64,000 nt of DNA from CAMTUW01 sp947085035 (GCA_947085035.1 CAMTUW010000018.1:62001-126000), one strand, 5' to 3'; shown: positions 8,095 to 17,240, counted from the first letter of the stretch. Program-made: numbers and translations. Notes: generated from the sequence alone by a model not told the origin.

Positions 8095-10275
8095 CTACTG
8101 GCGACGTCGCGGACGCCGATCGTCCGTTCGACCGCCGCCGTCACGGCGTGGCCCACGGTCGTCCGACGGGGCGGAGTCGGCGGAACCCTCAGGTGCCGGC
8201 GGCTTGTCCAAGCGGTCCAGCGAAACCTTGCCGCGATCGTCGATGTCGATGATCTTGACGTTGACCTCATCGCCGACGCTCAGCACGTCTTCAACCTTGC
8301 CCACCCGACCCTGGGCGACACGGCTGATGTGCAGCAGGCCGTCTTTTCCGGGGATGAGCTCGACGAACGCACCGAACGCCTGGATCGAGACGACGCGGCC
8401 GTGGTACTCCTCGCCGATCTCGGGCTCTTTGACGATGGCCTGGATGCGGCGGACCGCCTCCTCGCCACCGAGGTCGCGGCTGGCCACGTAGATGGTGCCG
8501 TCTTCCTGGATGTCGATCTGGGCGCCGGTCTCTTCCTGTATGCCGCGCACGACCTTGCCGCCGCTACCGATGACCTCACGGATCTTGTCCGACGGGATCT
8601 TGATGGTGATGATGCGTGGCGCGAACTTGCTCATCTCGTCGCGAGTCTCAGCGATCACTTCGATCATCTTGTCGAGAATGTGCGCGCGGCCCGCTTTGGC
8701 CTGCATGAGCGCTTTGCGCAGGATCTCGAAGGACAGACCCTTGGCCTTGTTGTCCATCTGCATCGCGGTGATGCCGTTGGGGGTACCAGCGACCTTGAAG
8801 TCCATGTCGCCGAGGAAGTCCTCGAGGCCCTGGATATCGGAGAGAACAGCGACGTCGTCGCCTTCCTTGATGAGCCCCATCGCGATGCCTGAAACCGGTG
8901 CCGAGATGGGAACGCCGGCGTCCATGAGGGCCAGCGTCGAGCCGCACACCGAGCCCATCGACGAGGAGCCGTTGGACTCGAGTACCTCTGAGACGATGCG
9001 AATCGTGTAGGGGAACACGTCTTCCGCAGGGATCACCGGCAACAAAGCGCGCTCGGCCAGTGCGCCGTGACCGATGTCGCGGCGCTTCGGGCCACGCATG
9101 AAGCCCGTCTCGCCGGTCGAGAACGGCGGGAAGTTGTAGTGGTGGATGTAGCGCTTGCCCTCGGAGACGTCGATCGTGTCGAGGCGCTGCCACTCGTTGA
9201 GCATGCCCAGCGTCAGCACAGAGAGGACCTGGGTCTGACCACGGGTGAACAGGCCGGATCCGTGTGCGCGCGGCAGGTAACCGGCGGTACAGCTGATCGG
9301 ACGAACCTCGTCGAGCCTACGGCCGTCTGCACGCTCGCCCTCCTCGAGAACCATCGTGCGCATGGTCTTCTTCTCGAGCAGCTTGAGCGCGGCCTTGATG
9401 TCCTTACCCTGTGCCGCGAGTTCTTCAGGCGAATGCGTGGCGAGAAGCTCGTCCTTCACGGCCTGCACGGCATCCATTCGAGCGTGCTTGTCCGGGTTGT
9501 GCAACGCAGCCTTCATCTTGTCAGCACCGGCCGCGAAGACGCGGTCGATGAGCGCGGGATCCAGAGCGCTGATGGCGACGTGCATCGGCTGAATCTCGAT
9601 ACGAGCCAAGAAGCGCTCCTGGATGGCGCACAACTCGGAGATGGCTTCCTGAGCGAAGGCCATGGCTGCAAGCATGTCTTCTTCCGAGACCTCGTTGCAG
9701 GCGGCCTCGATCATGAAGACGGCGTCACGGCTTCCCGCGACGATCAGGTCCAGATCGGAGTTCTCGGCCTCGTCAAAGGTCGGGTTGACCAGAAACTCGC
9801 CGGTGTCGGCATCGCGAGAAACCCTCACGCCCGCCAGCGGACCCTCGAACGGGATTCCGGCGGCCATGAGCGCCGTGGAGGCACCCATGATCGAGATGAC
9901 GTCAGGCTGGTGGACCTGGTCAGCCGAGAGCACGGTCGCGATGATCTGAACCTCGTTGCGAAACCCATCGGCGAACGCTGAGCGCAGCGGACGGTCGATC
10001 ATGCGTGCGGTCAGCACGGCCTTCTCAGACGGGCGGGACTCGCGCTTGATGAAACCGCCGGGAAGCTTGCCCGCGGCGTACATCCGCTCTTCGAAGTCGA
10101 CCGTGAGCGGGAAGAAATCCAGATCCTTGGGCTGCCTCGACGCGGTAGCCGTCACGAGCACCATCGTATCGCCCTGACGCACAATGACGGCGCCACCAGC
10201 CTGCTTGGCGAGTTCGCCTGTCTCGAGGGTGTACTCCTTGCCGTACAGCTCGAATGTCTCAACTGTCTTCGTCAT
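8095..10275 (-). CDS. pnp: Polyribonucleotide nucleotidyltransferase (PNPase)
   Basis: Phosphorolytic 3'-5' exoribonuclease, part of the RNA decay machinery. The protein has 726 aa. Two RNase PH domains flank a helical domain. A KH domain carries the GSGGKVVRGI loop, and an S1 domain begins near the phrase EYHGRVVSIQAFGAFVEL. The tail of about 35 residues is rich in Arg, Asp and Gly, as in many actinobacterial PNPases. The start ATG at 10275 (MTKTVETFELYG) matches the family; an in-frame extension of 18 codons upstream looks untranslated. It follows rpsO through a 104-base spacer containing a stable hairpin, as in the classical rpsO-pnp operon. Confidence 0.96.
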   Translation of the reverse strand: MTKTVETFELYGKEYTLETGELAKQAGGAVIVRQGDTMVLVTATASRQPKDLDFFPLTVDFEERMYAAGKLPGGFIKRESRPSEKAVLTARMIDRPLRSAFADGFRNEVQIIATVLSADQVHQPDVISIMGASTALMAAGIPFEGPLAGVRVSRDADTGEFLVNPTFDEAENSDLDLIVAGSRDAVFMIEAACNEVSEEDMLAAMAFAQEAISELCAIQERFLARIEIQPMHVAISALDPALIDRVFAAGADKMKAALHNPDKHARMDAVQAVKDELLATHSPEELAAQGKDIKAALKLLEKKTMRTMVLEEGERADGRRLDEVRPISCTAGYLPRAHGSGLFTRGQTQVLSVLTLGMLNEWQRLDTIDVSEGKRYIHHYNFPPFSTGETGFMRGPKRRDIGHGALAERALLPVIPAEDVFPYTIRIVSEVLESNGSSSMGSVCGSTLALMDAGVPISAPVSGIAMGLIKEGDDVAVLSDIQGLEDFLGDMDFKVAGTPNGITAMQMDNKAKGLSFEILRKALMQAKAGRAHILDKMIEVIAETRDEMSKFAPRIITIKIPSDKIREVIGSGGKVVRGIQEETGAQIDIQEDGTIYVASRDLGGEEAVRRIQAIVKEPEIGEEYHGRVVSIQAFGAFVELIPGKDGLLHISRVAQGRVGKVEDVLSVGDEVNVKIIDIDDRGKVSLDRLDKPPAPEGSADSAPSDDRGPRRDGGGRTDDRRPRRRQ

Positions 10276-10337
10276 ATTCTTCTCTCTTCTTCCCTCTGCC
10301 TCAGCCACCCGCCCCTTGCGAGCAGCCAATGATTGAA

Positions 10338-10364
10338 GAAGGCGAGGGTTCTCCCCTCGCCTTC
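10338..10364 (-). terminator. rpsO-pnp intergenic hairpin
   Basis: Inverted repeat GAAGGCGAGGG/CCCTCGCCTTC just after the rpsO stop. On the minus strand it is followed by TTCAATCATT, a poor U-run, so termination would be partial. In other bacteria the rpsO-pnp spacer holds a leaky terminator and an RNase III processing site. That function fits this position but is inferred from the family arrangement. Confidence 0.6.
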
Positions 10365-10379
10365 CCTGTAACCGGTTGT

Positions 10380-10649
10380 TTACCCGCGAATCCCGAGCTG
10401 GGCGATCACGGTGCGGTAGCGCTCGATGTCTGTCTTCTTGAGGTACGCGAGAAGACGACGGCGCTGACCGACGAGCTTGAGCAGCCCGCGACGCGTGTGA
10501 TGATCCTTCTTATGGATCTTGAGGTGCTCAGTGAGGTCCCGGATGCGCTGGGTGAGCAAGGCGACCTGTACTTCGGTCGAGCCGGTATCGCTCTCGCCTC
10601 GCTGGTACTCGCTGATGATCGTGGTCTTGACGTCCTTTTCAAGCGGCAT
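10380..10649 (-). CDS. rpsO: 30S ribosomal protein S15
   Basis: Primary 16S rRNA-binding protein of the small-subunit platform. The 89-aa length is standard, and the conserved segments GSTEVQVALLTQRI and KKDHHTRRGLLKLVGQRRRLL are present. The start is ATG 10649 with AGGTGG eight bases upstream; that Shine-Dalgarno lies within a small hairpin (TCCAC/GTGGA, 10657-10672). An extended -10 promoter lies 97 bases upstream and the leader is structured, so S15 autoregulation is plausible. It is followed by the pnp hairpin. Confidence 0.97.
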   Translation of the reverse strand: MPLEKDVKTTIISEYQRGESDTGSTEVQVALLTQRIRDLTEHLKIHKKDHHTRRGLLKLVGQRRRLLAYLKKTDIERYRTVIAQLGIRG

Positions 10650-10656
10650 ATCAGTT

Positions 10657-10726
10657 TCCACCTTTCCGTGGATTACGCCCCGGTCCGGGATGGGCGATGG
10701 TGGATATCGCACCTCTCAGGCCGGGG
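10657..10726 (-). promoter_or_regulatory. Structured rpsO leader (possible S15 autoregulatory site)
   Basis: Between the predicted transcription start (near 10739) and the rpsO ATG, the leader can fold into a long-range stem CCCCGG/CCGGGG (10678-10683 with 10721-10726). That stem encloses a small GGTG/CACC hairpin (10699-10713). A separate hairpin, TCCAC/GTGGA (10657-10672), holds the ribosome-binding sequence AGGTGG. Structured leaders that bind S15 are known from several bacterial groups. No published consensus was matched here, so the assignment is inference from position and folding. Confidence 0.35.
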
Positions 10727-10745
10727 TCGACGGCACAACCTGAGC

Positions 10746-10754
10746 AGTATATCA
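10746..10754 (-). promoter_or_regulatory. Extended -10 promoter for rpsO-pnp
   Basis: TGATATACT on the minus strand is an extended -10 element (TGN followed by TATACT, five of six to consensus). There is no recognisable -35 box 17 bases upstream. It sits just downstream of the ribF stop and allows rpsO-pnp to be transcribed apart from the long rimP-ribF unit. Confidence 0.6.
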
Positions 10755-10768
10755 CAGGTCGTGATCGC

Positions 10769-12076
10769 CTATCCTCGAAACGCGGAAAGCAGGTCGCGGG
10801 CCTCATCGGCGCGGTCCGGCGGCACCAGCAGAGTGAACACGCGCAGCCAGTTCAACTCGGGACGCGCAGACTGCGCCGATGACGGAGGAAACGGGTCCCA
10901 GACGAACGGCAGACCCACGCTGGACAGCCGCCCGGTGACGAGGGCCTCACTCAGGCCGCCGTCACGAAACAGCGAAGAGAGTCGTATCGGCCCAAAGACA
11001 ACCACCCACGTATCGTTGTACTGGGCGTACGACGCGTCGTTCACGTTGGGCATCATCGCGACCGCGCGCTCCGCCGCTTCCAGCGCGAGTGGATCCTCGA
11101 CGAACGGTACGCCCTCGTTGTCGAGATAGGCGGAATCAGGACTCACGCGAAGACCGGCGATGCTGGCAGCGCGGGCCACGTCCGCAGCAATGGCTTCCCT
11201 GAGAGCCCATACGCTGGAGAATGCGCGTTGGTCACGGAGCCTCTCAAGAAAGCGTACCGACAAGACGCAGTTGTCGAGATTCCCTTCGAAGCCGATGAGA
11301 TGTGCTTCGAAGTAGTCGAGCGCATCCGTGAACGTGGGCGGTCTTCCCACAGAGACGGCCGACGGCCAGATTCCGCCATCGGGCGTGACAACGTGTCCGG
11401 CGTAGACACCGTCTGCCGGTAGGGCCGCGCCCGGAAACGGAGTCAGGTTCGCGGTTGGAAAGCCCAGCGCCCGTCCCCGTCCTTGCCCGGAGTGGACTGT
11501 TCCTTTCACGGAGTGTGGCCTGTCAAGCAAAGTGGCAGCGCGAGCGACATCGCCTGCGGCGACAAGAGCGCGAATCCGGCTCGATGTCACCGGTGTGCCC
11601 TCGACATGCACCAGCGGATGCGCGAAGACGTCGACACCTCGCTCAGCCGCCCACACGTACAGATCGTCCAAGTCCCCTTGAGCGTGAGTTCCGAAGCGGA
11701 AATCCTCTCCCACGTGAATCGCTCGAATGTCTGCGGCAGAGGCGACTACCGAATTCAGGAAGGTGTCAGGAGACATCGTCAGGACAACGGGCGTGAACGG
11801 CACGATGAGCAACACGTCGATCCCGATGTCGGCAAGAGCGGCGAGACGTGTCTCATTGTCCATGAGGTGTGGCGCAGCAGCTTCAGGATGTGCGAGTTCG
11901 TCGGGGTCACGATCGAACGTGAGCGTCATCGCGAGGGTCGCCGTTCGTCTCGCATGGTCATGGGCCGATTTCAAGAGCGCGCGATGTCCGAGGTGGACGC
12001 CATCGAACACGCCGATCGCAACCACTGCAGGTCCCACGGGCACCATGTCGGGAGTCCATGTACGTATCGACGTCAC
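10769..12076 (-). CDS. ribF: Bifunctional riboflavin kinase/FAD synthetase with extra C-terminal domain
   Basis: Converts riboflavin to FMN and then FAD. The FAD synthetase half shows FDGVHLGH (residues 24-31), and the kinase half shows GRALGFPTANL (201-211). RibF usually ends near residue 310. This protein has 435 aa, with about 120 additional residues (316-435). That tail contains DTWVVVFGPI, GLPFVWDPFPP and FTLLVPPDRADEARDLL, a pattern that resembles small DUF2007-type signal-transducing-protein domains. The GTG start at 12076 overlaps the truB stop by four bases (GTGA). No FMN riboswitch is visible. The core identity is certain; the tail's function is unknown. Confidence 0.92.
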   Translation of the reverse strand: MTSIRTWTPDMVPVGPAVVAIGVFDGVHLGHRALLKSAHDHARRTATLAMTLTFDRDPDELAHPEAAAPHLMDNETRLAALADIGIDVLLIVPFTPVVLTMSPDTFLNSVVASAADIRAIHVGEDFRFGTHAQGDLDDLYVWAAERGVDVFAHPLVHVEGTPVTSSRIRALVAAGDVARAATLLDRPHSVKGTVHSGQGRGRALGFPTANLTPFPGAALPADGVYAGHVVTPDGGIWPSAVSVGRPPTFTDALDYFEAHLIGFEGNLDNCVLSVRFLERLRDQRAFSSVWALREAIAADVARAASIAGLRVSPDSAYLDNEGVPFVEDPLALEAAERAVAMMPNVNDASYAQYNDTWVVVFGPIRLSSLFRDGGLSEALVTGRLSSVGLPFVWDPFPPSSAQSARPELNWLRVFTLLVPPDRADEARDLLSAFRG

Positions 12077-12999
12077 GACAACGCGCTTTCGGAAACACTC
12101 GTGTGCGGGAACACGGTGGCTGGGACAAACCATTCGCCGTCCAGAGTGTATATGGCGCACAGTTGGCCGTCACAGGAAACGGCGATGAACGCGCCTTGGT
12201 CGAGATTGGTAAGAGATGCGGGAATCGGGCGTCCCGTGAACACCATGCGGGCCTCTCCGTCAACGACAGGCAACCCGAGGGCGGCCAGCGGGTCGATGAA
12301 CAAGGATTTGGGGTCCCGGGTGGCCTCGATGTGTTCTAGGGTGACAGCCTGCGCGATACTCAGCGACCCACTGGCGGTGCGACGCAACGCCGACAGATGC
12401 GCGACAGAGCCTACCGCGGGTCCGAGGTCACGAGCGATTCCACGTATGTATGTCCCTTTCGAGACGATGAACGAGACGTCCCACGAAGGCGGCTCGGCCA
12501 CCAGACCCATCAGGTCGGCTGCCGACACGGTGATCTGACGAGGTGACAGTTCGATCTCGCCGCCGGCGCGAGCGACGCGGTGCGCGGTTCGTCCGGCAAC
12601 TTTGATTGCGGAGTACTGCGGCGGAGTCTGCAATGACTCGCCAAGCAACCGCGAAAGAGCCAACGAGGCGAACTTCTCGTCGTGGACGCCTGATGGGACT
12701 GCCGCTTCCTCGGTGGTGACGCCTTCGGCATCGTCTGTCGAGGTTGCTCGACCGAAGGCGATCCGCGCATCGTATGCCTTGTCCGCGCGCGAGAGGTACG
12801 GCTCAAGACGGGTGTAGGGTCCGACCAGCACAACCAGAAGGCCGGTTGCCATAGGGTCCAATGTGCCCGCATGACCGACTCGCCGCTCACCGGTGACTCT
12901 ACGCACGCGTGCGACTACATCGTGACTCGTGAGACCTCGTGGCTTATCGACGAGCAGGATTCCCCTGAGCGTGGTGGCGCCTCTTCGCGGTGCGCTCAC
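12073..12999 (-). CDS. truB: tRNA pseudouridine(55) synthase
   Basis: Makes pseudouridine 55 in the T-loop of tRNAs. The 308-aa protein has the catalytic Asp at D48 within GHAGTLDPMATGLL. The N-terminus GILLVDKPRGLTSHDVV is diagnostic. The C-terminal 60-70 residues look like the small PUA-related domain found in longer TruB proteins. The GTG start overlaps the nrnA stop by four bases, and the end overlaps ribF in the same way, so nrnA-truB-ribF is translationally coupled. Confidence 0.95.
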   Translation of the reverse strand: MSAPRRGATTLRGILLVDKPRGLTSHDVVARVRRVTGERRVGHAGTLDPMATGLLVVLVGPYTRLEPYLSRADKAYDARIAFGRATSTDDAEGVTTEEAAVPSGVHDEKFASLALSRLLGESLQTPPQYSAIKVAGRTAHRVARAGGEIELSPRQITVSAADLMGLVAEPPSWDVSFIVSKGTYIRGIARDLGPAVGSVAHLSALRRTASGSLSIAQAVTLEHIEATRDPKSLFIDPLAALGLPVVDGEARMVFTGRPIPASLTNLDQGAFIAVSCDGQLCAIYTLDGEWFVPATVFPHTSVSESALS

Positions 13000-13964
13000 T
13001 CGATACCTCCGGCAGGAAGGAGTGGAAGCAGTCGAGCGAGAACATCGGTGACTGACGAGTCAGCGACGGTGAATCCGGCAGCAGCGCGGTGTCCGCCGCC
13101 ATCGAACGCACGAGCCACGGTTGCGACGTCAGCGCCTGACTTGGCACGCAGATTACCGCGTACCTCGCTTCCCTTCTGCCGCAGCAAGACGACGACATCC
13201 ACGCGCTCCAATGCGCGCACTGCGTCCACGACATGTTCGGCCTCTTCAGGGCGAGCCCCGGTCTCAAGGAAGTCGGCATCATCCAGATACGTCCACGCGA
13301 CACGACCGCCGTTTGCAAGCGTCAGTCGTGACAACGCGCGGGCTTCGATCTCGAGTGAGGCCGAGGAGCGTTCCTGGTACACCATTCGGGCTGCGTAGGC
13401 CGGGTCGAGCCCGACGTCAAGCATGTCGGCAGCGTCTCGAAGCGCACGCGCGGTCGTGTTGCCGTATCCGAAACGGCCGGTATCGGTCATCAAGGCGACA
13501 TAGAGCGGAAGCGTGATGTCCGGCGTGGGCTTGACGTCCAAAGCGGTCAGGAACTGCCACACCATCTGACCCGTGGCCGCCATCGAGGAGTCGAAGACGC
13601 ATACGTGACCGAACTCGATGGCGTCAGGGTGATGGTCGAAGGCGACTACGGTTCCTGCGCCCTCCATCAATGAGCGAGCCACGCCCAACCGATCGGGCAC
13701 TGGTGTGTCGAGGGCGACGAATGCGTCCGGCGTATCGAGTTCGGACGCCGGGACGTAGAGCGAGTGCCCCGGCAGAAACGAGTACGTGGTTGGCGCCTCT
13801 CGCTCGTCTGCAAGGGTTGGCACCGCCGCTATGCCGGCAGCCCGCAGCGCGAGCGTCATGCCGAGCACAGACCCGACAGCATCACCGTCGGGTCTGACGT
13901 GAGCGCACACGACCACAGAGGCCGCCTTGCGAAGAGCTGTGGCTGCTCGATGGTACGGCAGCAC
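12996..13964 (-). CDS. nrnA: DHH/DHHA1 phosphoesterase (NrnA-like oligoribonuclease)
   Basis: Bifunctional nanoRNase/3'-phosphoadenosine-5'-phosphate phosphatase family, which finishes RNA decay or recycles pAp. The protein has 322 aa. Metal motifs are HVRPDGDAVGS (22-32) and DHHPDA (110-115), with the DHHA1 motif FDGGGHRAAAGF near the C-terminus. The GTG start at 13964 has TAGGGGA seven bases upstream. The open frame extends further upstream inside rbfA but is not conserved. rbfA-nrnA-truB is a common order in Firmicutes and actinobacteria. Confidence 0.92.
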   Translation of the reverse strand: MLPYHRAATALRKAASVVVCAHVRPDGDAVGSVLGMTLALRAAGIAAVPTLADEREAPTTYSFLPGHSLYVPASELDTPDAFVALDTPVPDRLGVARSLMEGAGTVVAFDHHPDAIEFGHVCVFDSSMAATGQMVWQFLTALDVKPTPDITLPLYVALMTDTGRFGYGNTTARALRDAADMLDVGLDPAYAARMVYQERSSASLEIEARALSRLTLANGGRVAWTYLDDADFLETGARPEEAEHVVDAVRALERVDVVVLLRQKGSEVRGNLRAKSGADVATVARAFDGGGHRAAAGFTVADSSVTDVLARLLPLLPAGGIE

Positions 13965-13974
13965 GCGGGATCCC

Positions 13975-14361
13975 CTACTCGTCCTCGGGCACGCTGGGCT
14001 CAGCGCCTGGTCCGTCAATGAGCGTGGGAGGAACGTTGCCGAGCGCCACAGCGATGCGCTCGCTCTCGTCCACGCTCCCGTCGATGAAGAACCGCAGCTC
14101 AGGCGAGACTCGCCACCCAAGACGATGGCCCAGCTTGGCTCGAATGCGGCCCTTCGCCGATTCAAGACCGCTGAGAACCTCATCATAGGATTCAGGTGCG
14201 GCTGAGACGTAGACGCTCGCTACGCTCTTGTCCGGACTCACCCTGGCACCAGTGATGGTGACCAGAGTGAGTCGCGGATCTGAGATGTCGACAGCGACTA
14301 TCGAGGCGACGATTTCTCGCACCTGCTCGTCACTTTTGCGTCCGAAGGACTCCCGACTCAT
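13975..14361 (-). CDS. rbfA: 30S ribosome-binding factor A
   Basis: Small KH-like maturation factor that binds the 30S subunit during 16S processing. The protein has 128 aa. It shows the family pattern VREIVASIVAVDISDPRL near residue 14 and VSPELRFFIDGSVDESERI in the C-terminal half. It starts at ATG 14361, 14 bases after the infB stop. A short acidic tail (EPSVPEDE) ends the protein. Position between infB and nrnA is standard. Confidence 0.94.
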   Translation of the reverse strand: MSRESFGRKSDEQVREIVASIVAVDISDPRLTLVTITGARVSPDKSVASVYVSAAPESYDEVLSGLESAKGRIRAKLGHRLGWRVSPELRFFIDGSVDESERIAVALGNVPPTLIDGPGAEPSVPEDE

Positions 14362-14375
14362 ATCCGTGCCCCGTC

Positions 14376-16934
14376 TTACGCTTCGCGGGCGACTTCGATG
14401 GTGCGGAAGCCCTCGATGATGTCGCCCTCCTTGAGGTCCTGGAAGTTCTCGATATTGATTCCGCATTCGTAGCCCTGCTTGACGCTCTTGACGTCTTCCT
14501 TGAATCGGCGAAGTGAGGCCATCTTGCCCTCGAACACGATCGTCCCTTCGCGAACGATGCGAATCTGGTCGTCTCGGGTGATCTCGCCACTTTGAACATA
14601 ACAGCCTGCGATGACACCGGCTTTCGGTACGCGGAAGAGTTCGCGGATCTCGATGTGCGCGGTGTCTTGTTCAACGACGTCTGGCGCAAGCAGTCCCACC
14701 CGTGCCGCGTTGATCTCCTCGATGGCCTGGTAGATGACGCGATAGAGGCGGATGTCGACCCCTTCACGATCAGCAAGCGACTTCGCCGCGGGAGCGGGCC
14801 GCACGTTGAAGCCGATGATGATCGCATCAGAGGCGTCGGCGAGCATCACGTCTGACTCGGTGATGCCTCCGACAGCGCTATGAATGACATTGATTCGGAC
14901 TTCGCTCTGGTCCATCTTGTCGAGCGCGTCTTTGAGGGCTTCGATCGACCCTTGGACGTCCGCCTTCACGACCAGGTTGAGGTCCCTCAGCTGACCTTCC
15001 TCGATTCGGGCGAAGAGGTCGTCGAGAGTCACATGCTTCTTGGTGGCCGCCTGCTGGCGAAGGCGCTGCTTCAGGGCACGCTCCTCCGCGCAGTTGCGCG
15101 CATCGCGCTCATCGGCGAACACGCGGAACTCGTCACCGGCACTCGGTACGCTTGCGAGGCCCAGGACCTCGACGGGATCGGCGGGTCCTGCCACCTTGGA
15201 GTTCAGCCCACTTGGGCTCACGAGTGCGCGAACGCGACCATGAGCGGTGCCCGCGACGATCGCGTCTCCAACGCGCAGCGTTCCACGCTGGACAAGCACA
15301 GTCGCGACGGGGCCGCGACCCTTGTCGAGATTCGCCTCGATGACAACGCCGGAGGCGTGTGCGGAGGAGTTCGCCGTGAGCTCGAGAACGTCGGCTTGAA
15401 GCAATACCATCTCGAGCAAGTCATCGATGTGAAGGCGCTGCTTGGCGCTCACGTTGACGAAGATGTTGGAGCCGCCCCAATCCTCGGGAACGATTTCGTG
15501 CTCGGTCAACATCTGCTTGACCTGCTCGGGGTTCGCTCCGTCCTTGTCGATCTTGTTGACGGCCACGATGATCGGCACGCCGGCCGCCTTGGCGTGGTGG
15601 ATCGCTTCGATGGTCTGAGGCATGACGCCGTCGTCGGCAGCAACAACCAGAATGACGATGTCGGTGATGTTCGCACCACGGGCGCGCATGGCCGTGAAAG
15701 CCTCGTGGCCGGGTGTGTCGATGAAGGTGATGGAGCGGTCGTTCTTGACGACGACCGAGGCACCGATATGCTGCGTGATTCCGCCCGCTTCCGTGGCAGC
15801 GACGCCGGTCTCCCGGATCGCGTCGAGCAGTGAGGTCTTGCCATGGTCGACGTGACCCATGACCGTGACGACCGGCGGGCGCGTGGTGAGGTCTTCCGGA
15901 TTGTCCACGAACGACCAGCCGGCTTCCTCTTCAGGCTTGATGACCCTGACCTCTCGGCCCAGATCCTCGCCGATGATCTCGATGGTCTCGCGCATCATGG
16001 GCTGGTTGACCGTCAAAGCGGCACCCAGCATGAACAGTCGCTTGATGATGTCGTTGGAGGCGACATCGAGCAGCTCGGCGAACTCGGCTACGGTGACGCC
16101 CTCGGTCACGCTGATCGCCTCACCTCCGACCGGGAAGTCTACCTGGGTGGCATCTTCGTGATGGCGAGCGGCCTCCGCCTCTTCCCCGGTCTTCTTGTGC
16201 TTCTTCTTCTTTCGGCGACCACCGTCAACTGCTGCTGCGGCTGCCACGGCGGCTTTGGCCTCGTCGATGACCTTGGTGCGCTGGGACTGTTCCGCCTCGG
16301 CGGCCATGCGCTTGTAGCGCTCGGCCTCCTCTTTCTCAAGTACGGTGGCGCGTTCGGACTCCAAGCGCGTCTTCTCAGCGTCGATGGCGATCTCCAGAGG
16401 AGAACGGGCGTCAGCAGAGTCGACGACGTCATCGACGACCTGCGTCGTGACCGGCGCTGGCTTCTCGATGACTGGCGAGGATTCCGCGACCGCCTCGGCC
16501 ATGACTTCGAGTTGCGCTCGAGCATCGAACGTCTCGGCGTGCTGGCGTGACTCCTCCTCCGCCGCCGCGCGGACGCGAGCGGCCTCCTCGAGGCGTCTTT
16601 GCTCCTCCTCGCGAATGCGCCGTTCATCCTCGCGAGCCTTGCGTTCGACCTCTTCGGCCTTGCGACGAGTCTCCTCTTCAGACTTGCGGCGTGCCTCCTC
16701 GTCGGCCCGCTTGGCTGCATCGGCTGCCTCTGCTGCCGCGCGTTCGGCCTCGATCTGCGCCTGGCGCTCGGCGATTTCTGGCCCGAGCTCCTTGCGGATC
16801 TTGTCGACGTACGCTTCAACGAGTGTGGAGGCGTGGTTCTTTGCCGGGATCCTCATTGCCAGGAGCCGGTCGAGCAGCTCCTTGCTGGACATCCCGAACT
16901 CTTTGGCAAGCTCGTGGACTCTCATGGCGGACAT
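14376..16934 (-). CDS. infB: Translation initiation factor IF-2
   Basis: GTPase that delivers fMet-tRNA to the 30S subunit. The protein has 852 aa. Residues 1-50 form the IF2-N domain. Residues 55-260 are a highly charged, Ala/Glu/Arg-rich linker, and a second IF2-N-like region follows at about 275-335. The G domain has GHVDHGKT (360-367), DTPGH (406-410) and NKID (460-463). Domains II to IV complete the protein. It starts at ATG 16934 with GGGAGAG upstream inside the end of ylxR; ATG 16925 is the alternative. It belongs to the rimP-nusA-ylxR-infB unit. Confidence 0.97.
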   Translation of the reverse strand: MSAMRVHELAKEFGMSSKELLDRLLAMRIPAKNHASTLVEAYVDKIRKELGPEIAERQAQIEAERAAAEAADAAKRADEEARRKSEEETRRKAEEVERKAREDERRIREEEQRRLEEAARVRAAAEEESRQHAETFDARAQLEVMAEAVAESSPVIEKPAPVTTQVVDDVVDSADARSPLEIAIDAEKTRLESERATVLEKEEAERYKRMAAEAEQSQRTKVIDEAKAAVAAAAAVDGGRRKKKKHKKTGEEAEAARHHEDATQVDFPVGGEAISVTEGVTVAEFAELLDVASNDIIKRLFMLGAALTVNQPMMRETIEIIGEDLGREVRVIKPEEEAGWSFVDNPEDLTTRPPVVTVMGHVDHGKTSLLDAIRETGVAATEAGGITQHIGASVVVKNDRSITFIDTPGHEAFTAMRARGANITDIVILVVAADDGVMPQTIEAIHHAKAAGVPIIVAVNKIDKDGANPEQVKQMLTEHEIVPEDWGGSNIFVNVSAKQRLHIDDLLEMVLLQADVLELTANSSAHASGVVIEANLDKGRGPVATVLVQRGTLRVGDAIVAGTAHGRVRALVSPSGLNSKVAGPADPVEVLGLASVPSAGDEFRVFADERDARNCAEERALKQRLRQQAATKKHVTLDDLFARIEEGQLRDLNLVVKADVQGSIEALKDALDKMDQSEVRINVIHSAVGGITESDVMLADASDAIIIGFNVRPAPAAKSLADREGVDIRLYRVIYQAIEEINAARVGLLAPDVVEQDTAHIEIRELFRVPKAGVIAGCYVQSGEITRDDQIRIVREGTIVFEGKMASLRRFKEDVKSVKQGYECGINIENFQDLKEGDIIEGFRTIEVAREA

Positions 16935-16943
16935 GTGGTGCGG

Positions 16944-17240
16944 TCACTCTCCCTGGATCGAGACCTGCTCAGCAAGCAGTTGCTCGAAATCGCGTCTCAG
17001 TCGTGCGTAGTCATCATCTTGGAGGTTCACCCGAAGCGCCGAATCGAGACGCCTTCGCTTCGCGACCATCTCGAAGCAGTCCGGGTTCGCGCACAGGTAC
17101 GCGCCACGCCCGTTGGCCTTGCTGGAAACATCGATCTCCACATGGCCCTCCGGAGTCCGAACGATCCGTACGAACCGCCGTTTGTCCGAAGACGTACGGC
17201 AGCCGACACAGGAGCGCGTGGATACCTTGCGCGGCTTCAT
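16944..17240 (-). CDS. ylxR: YlxR family RNA-binding protein
   Basis: DUF448 protein of 98 aa encoded between nusA and infB in most bacteria; proposed RNA-binding or RNase P-associated role. The signature STRSCVGCRTSSDKRRFVRIV is near the N-terminus, and GRGAYLCANPDCFEMVAKRR follows. The four cysteines in CxxC and CANPDC form the usual pair of clusters. Start: ATG 17240 overlaps the nusA stop (TGATG); an in-frame GTG at 17243 is equally close. Confidence 0.9.
   Translation of the reverse strand: MKPRKVSTRSCVGCRTSSDKRRFVRIVRTPEGHVEIDVSSKANGRGAYLCANPDCFEMVAKRRRLDSALRVNLQDDDYARLRRDFEQLLAEQVSIQGE

Noticed and set aside
10769..12160. FMN riboswitch controlling ribF
   Set aside because: ribF starts inside the truB stop (GTGA), so there is no room for a leader, and no RFN element was seen.
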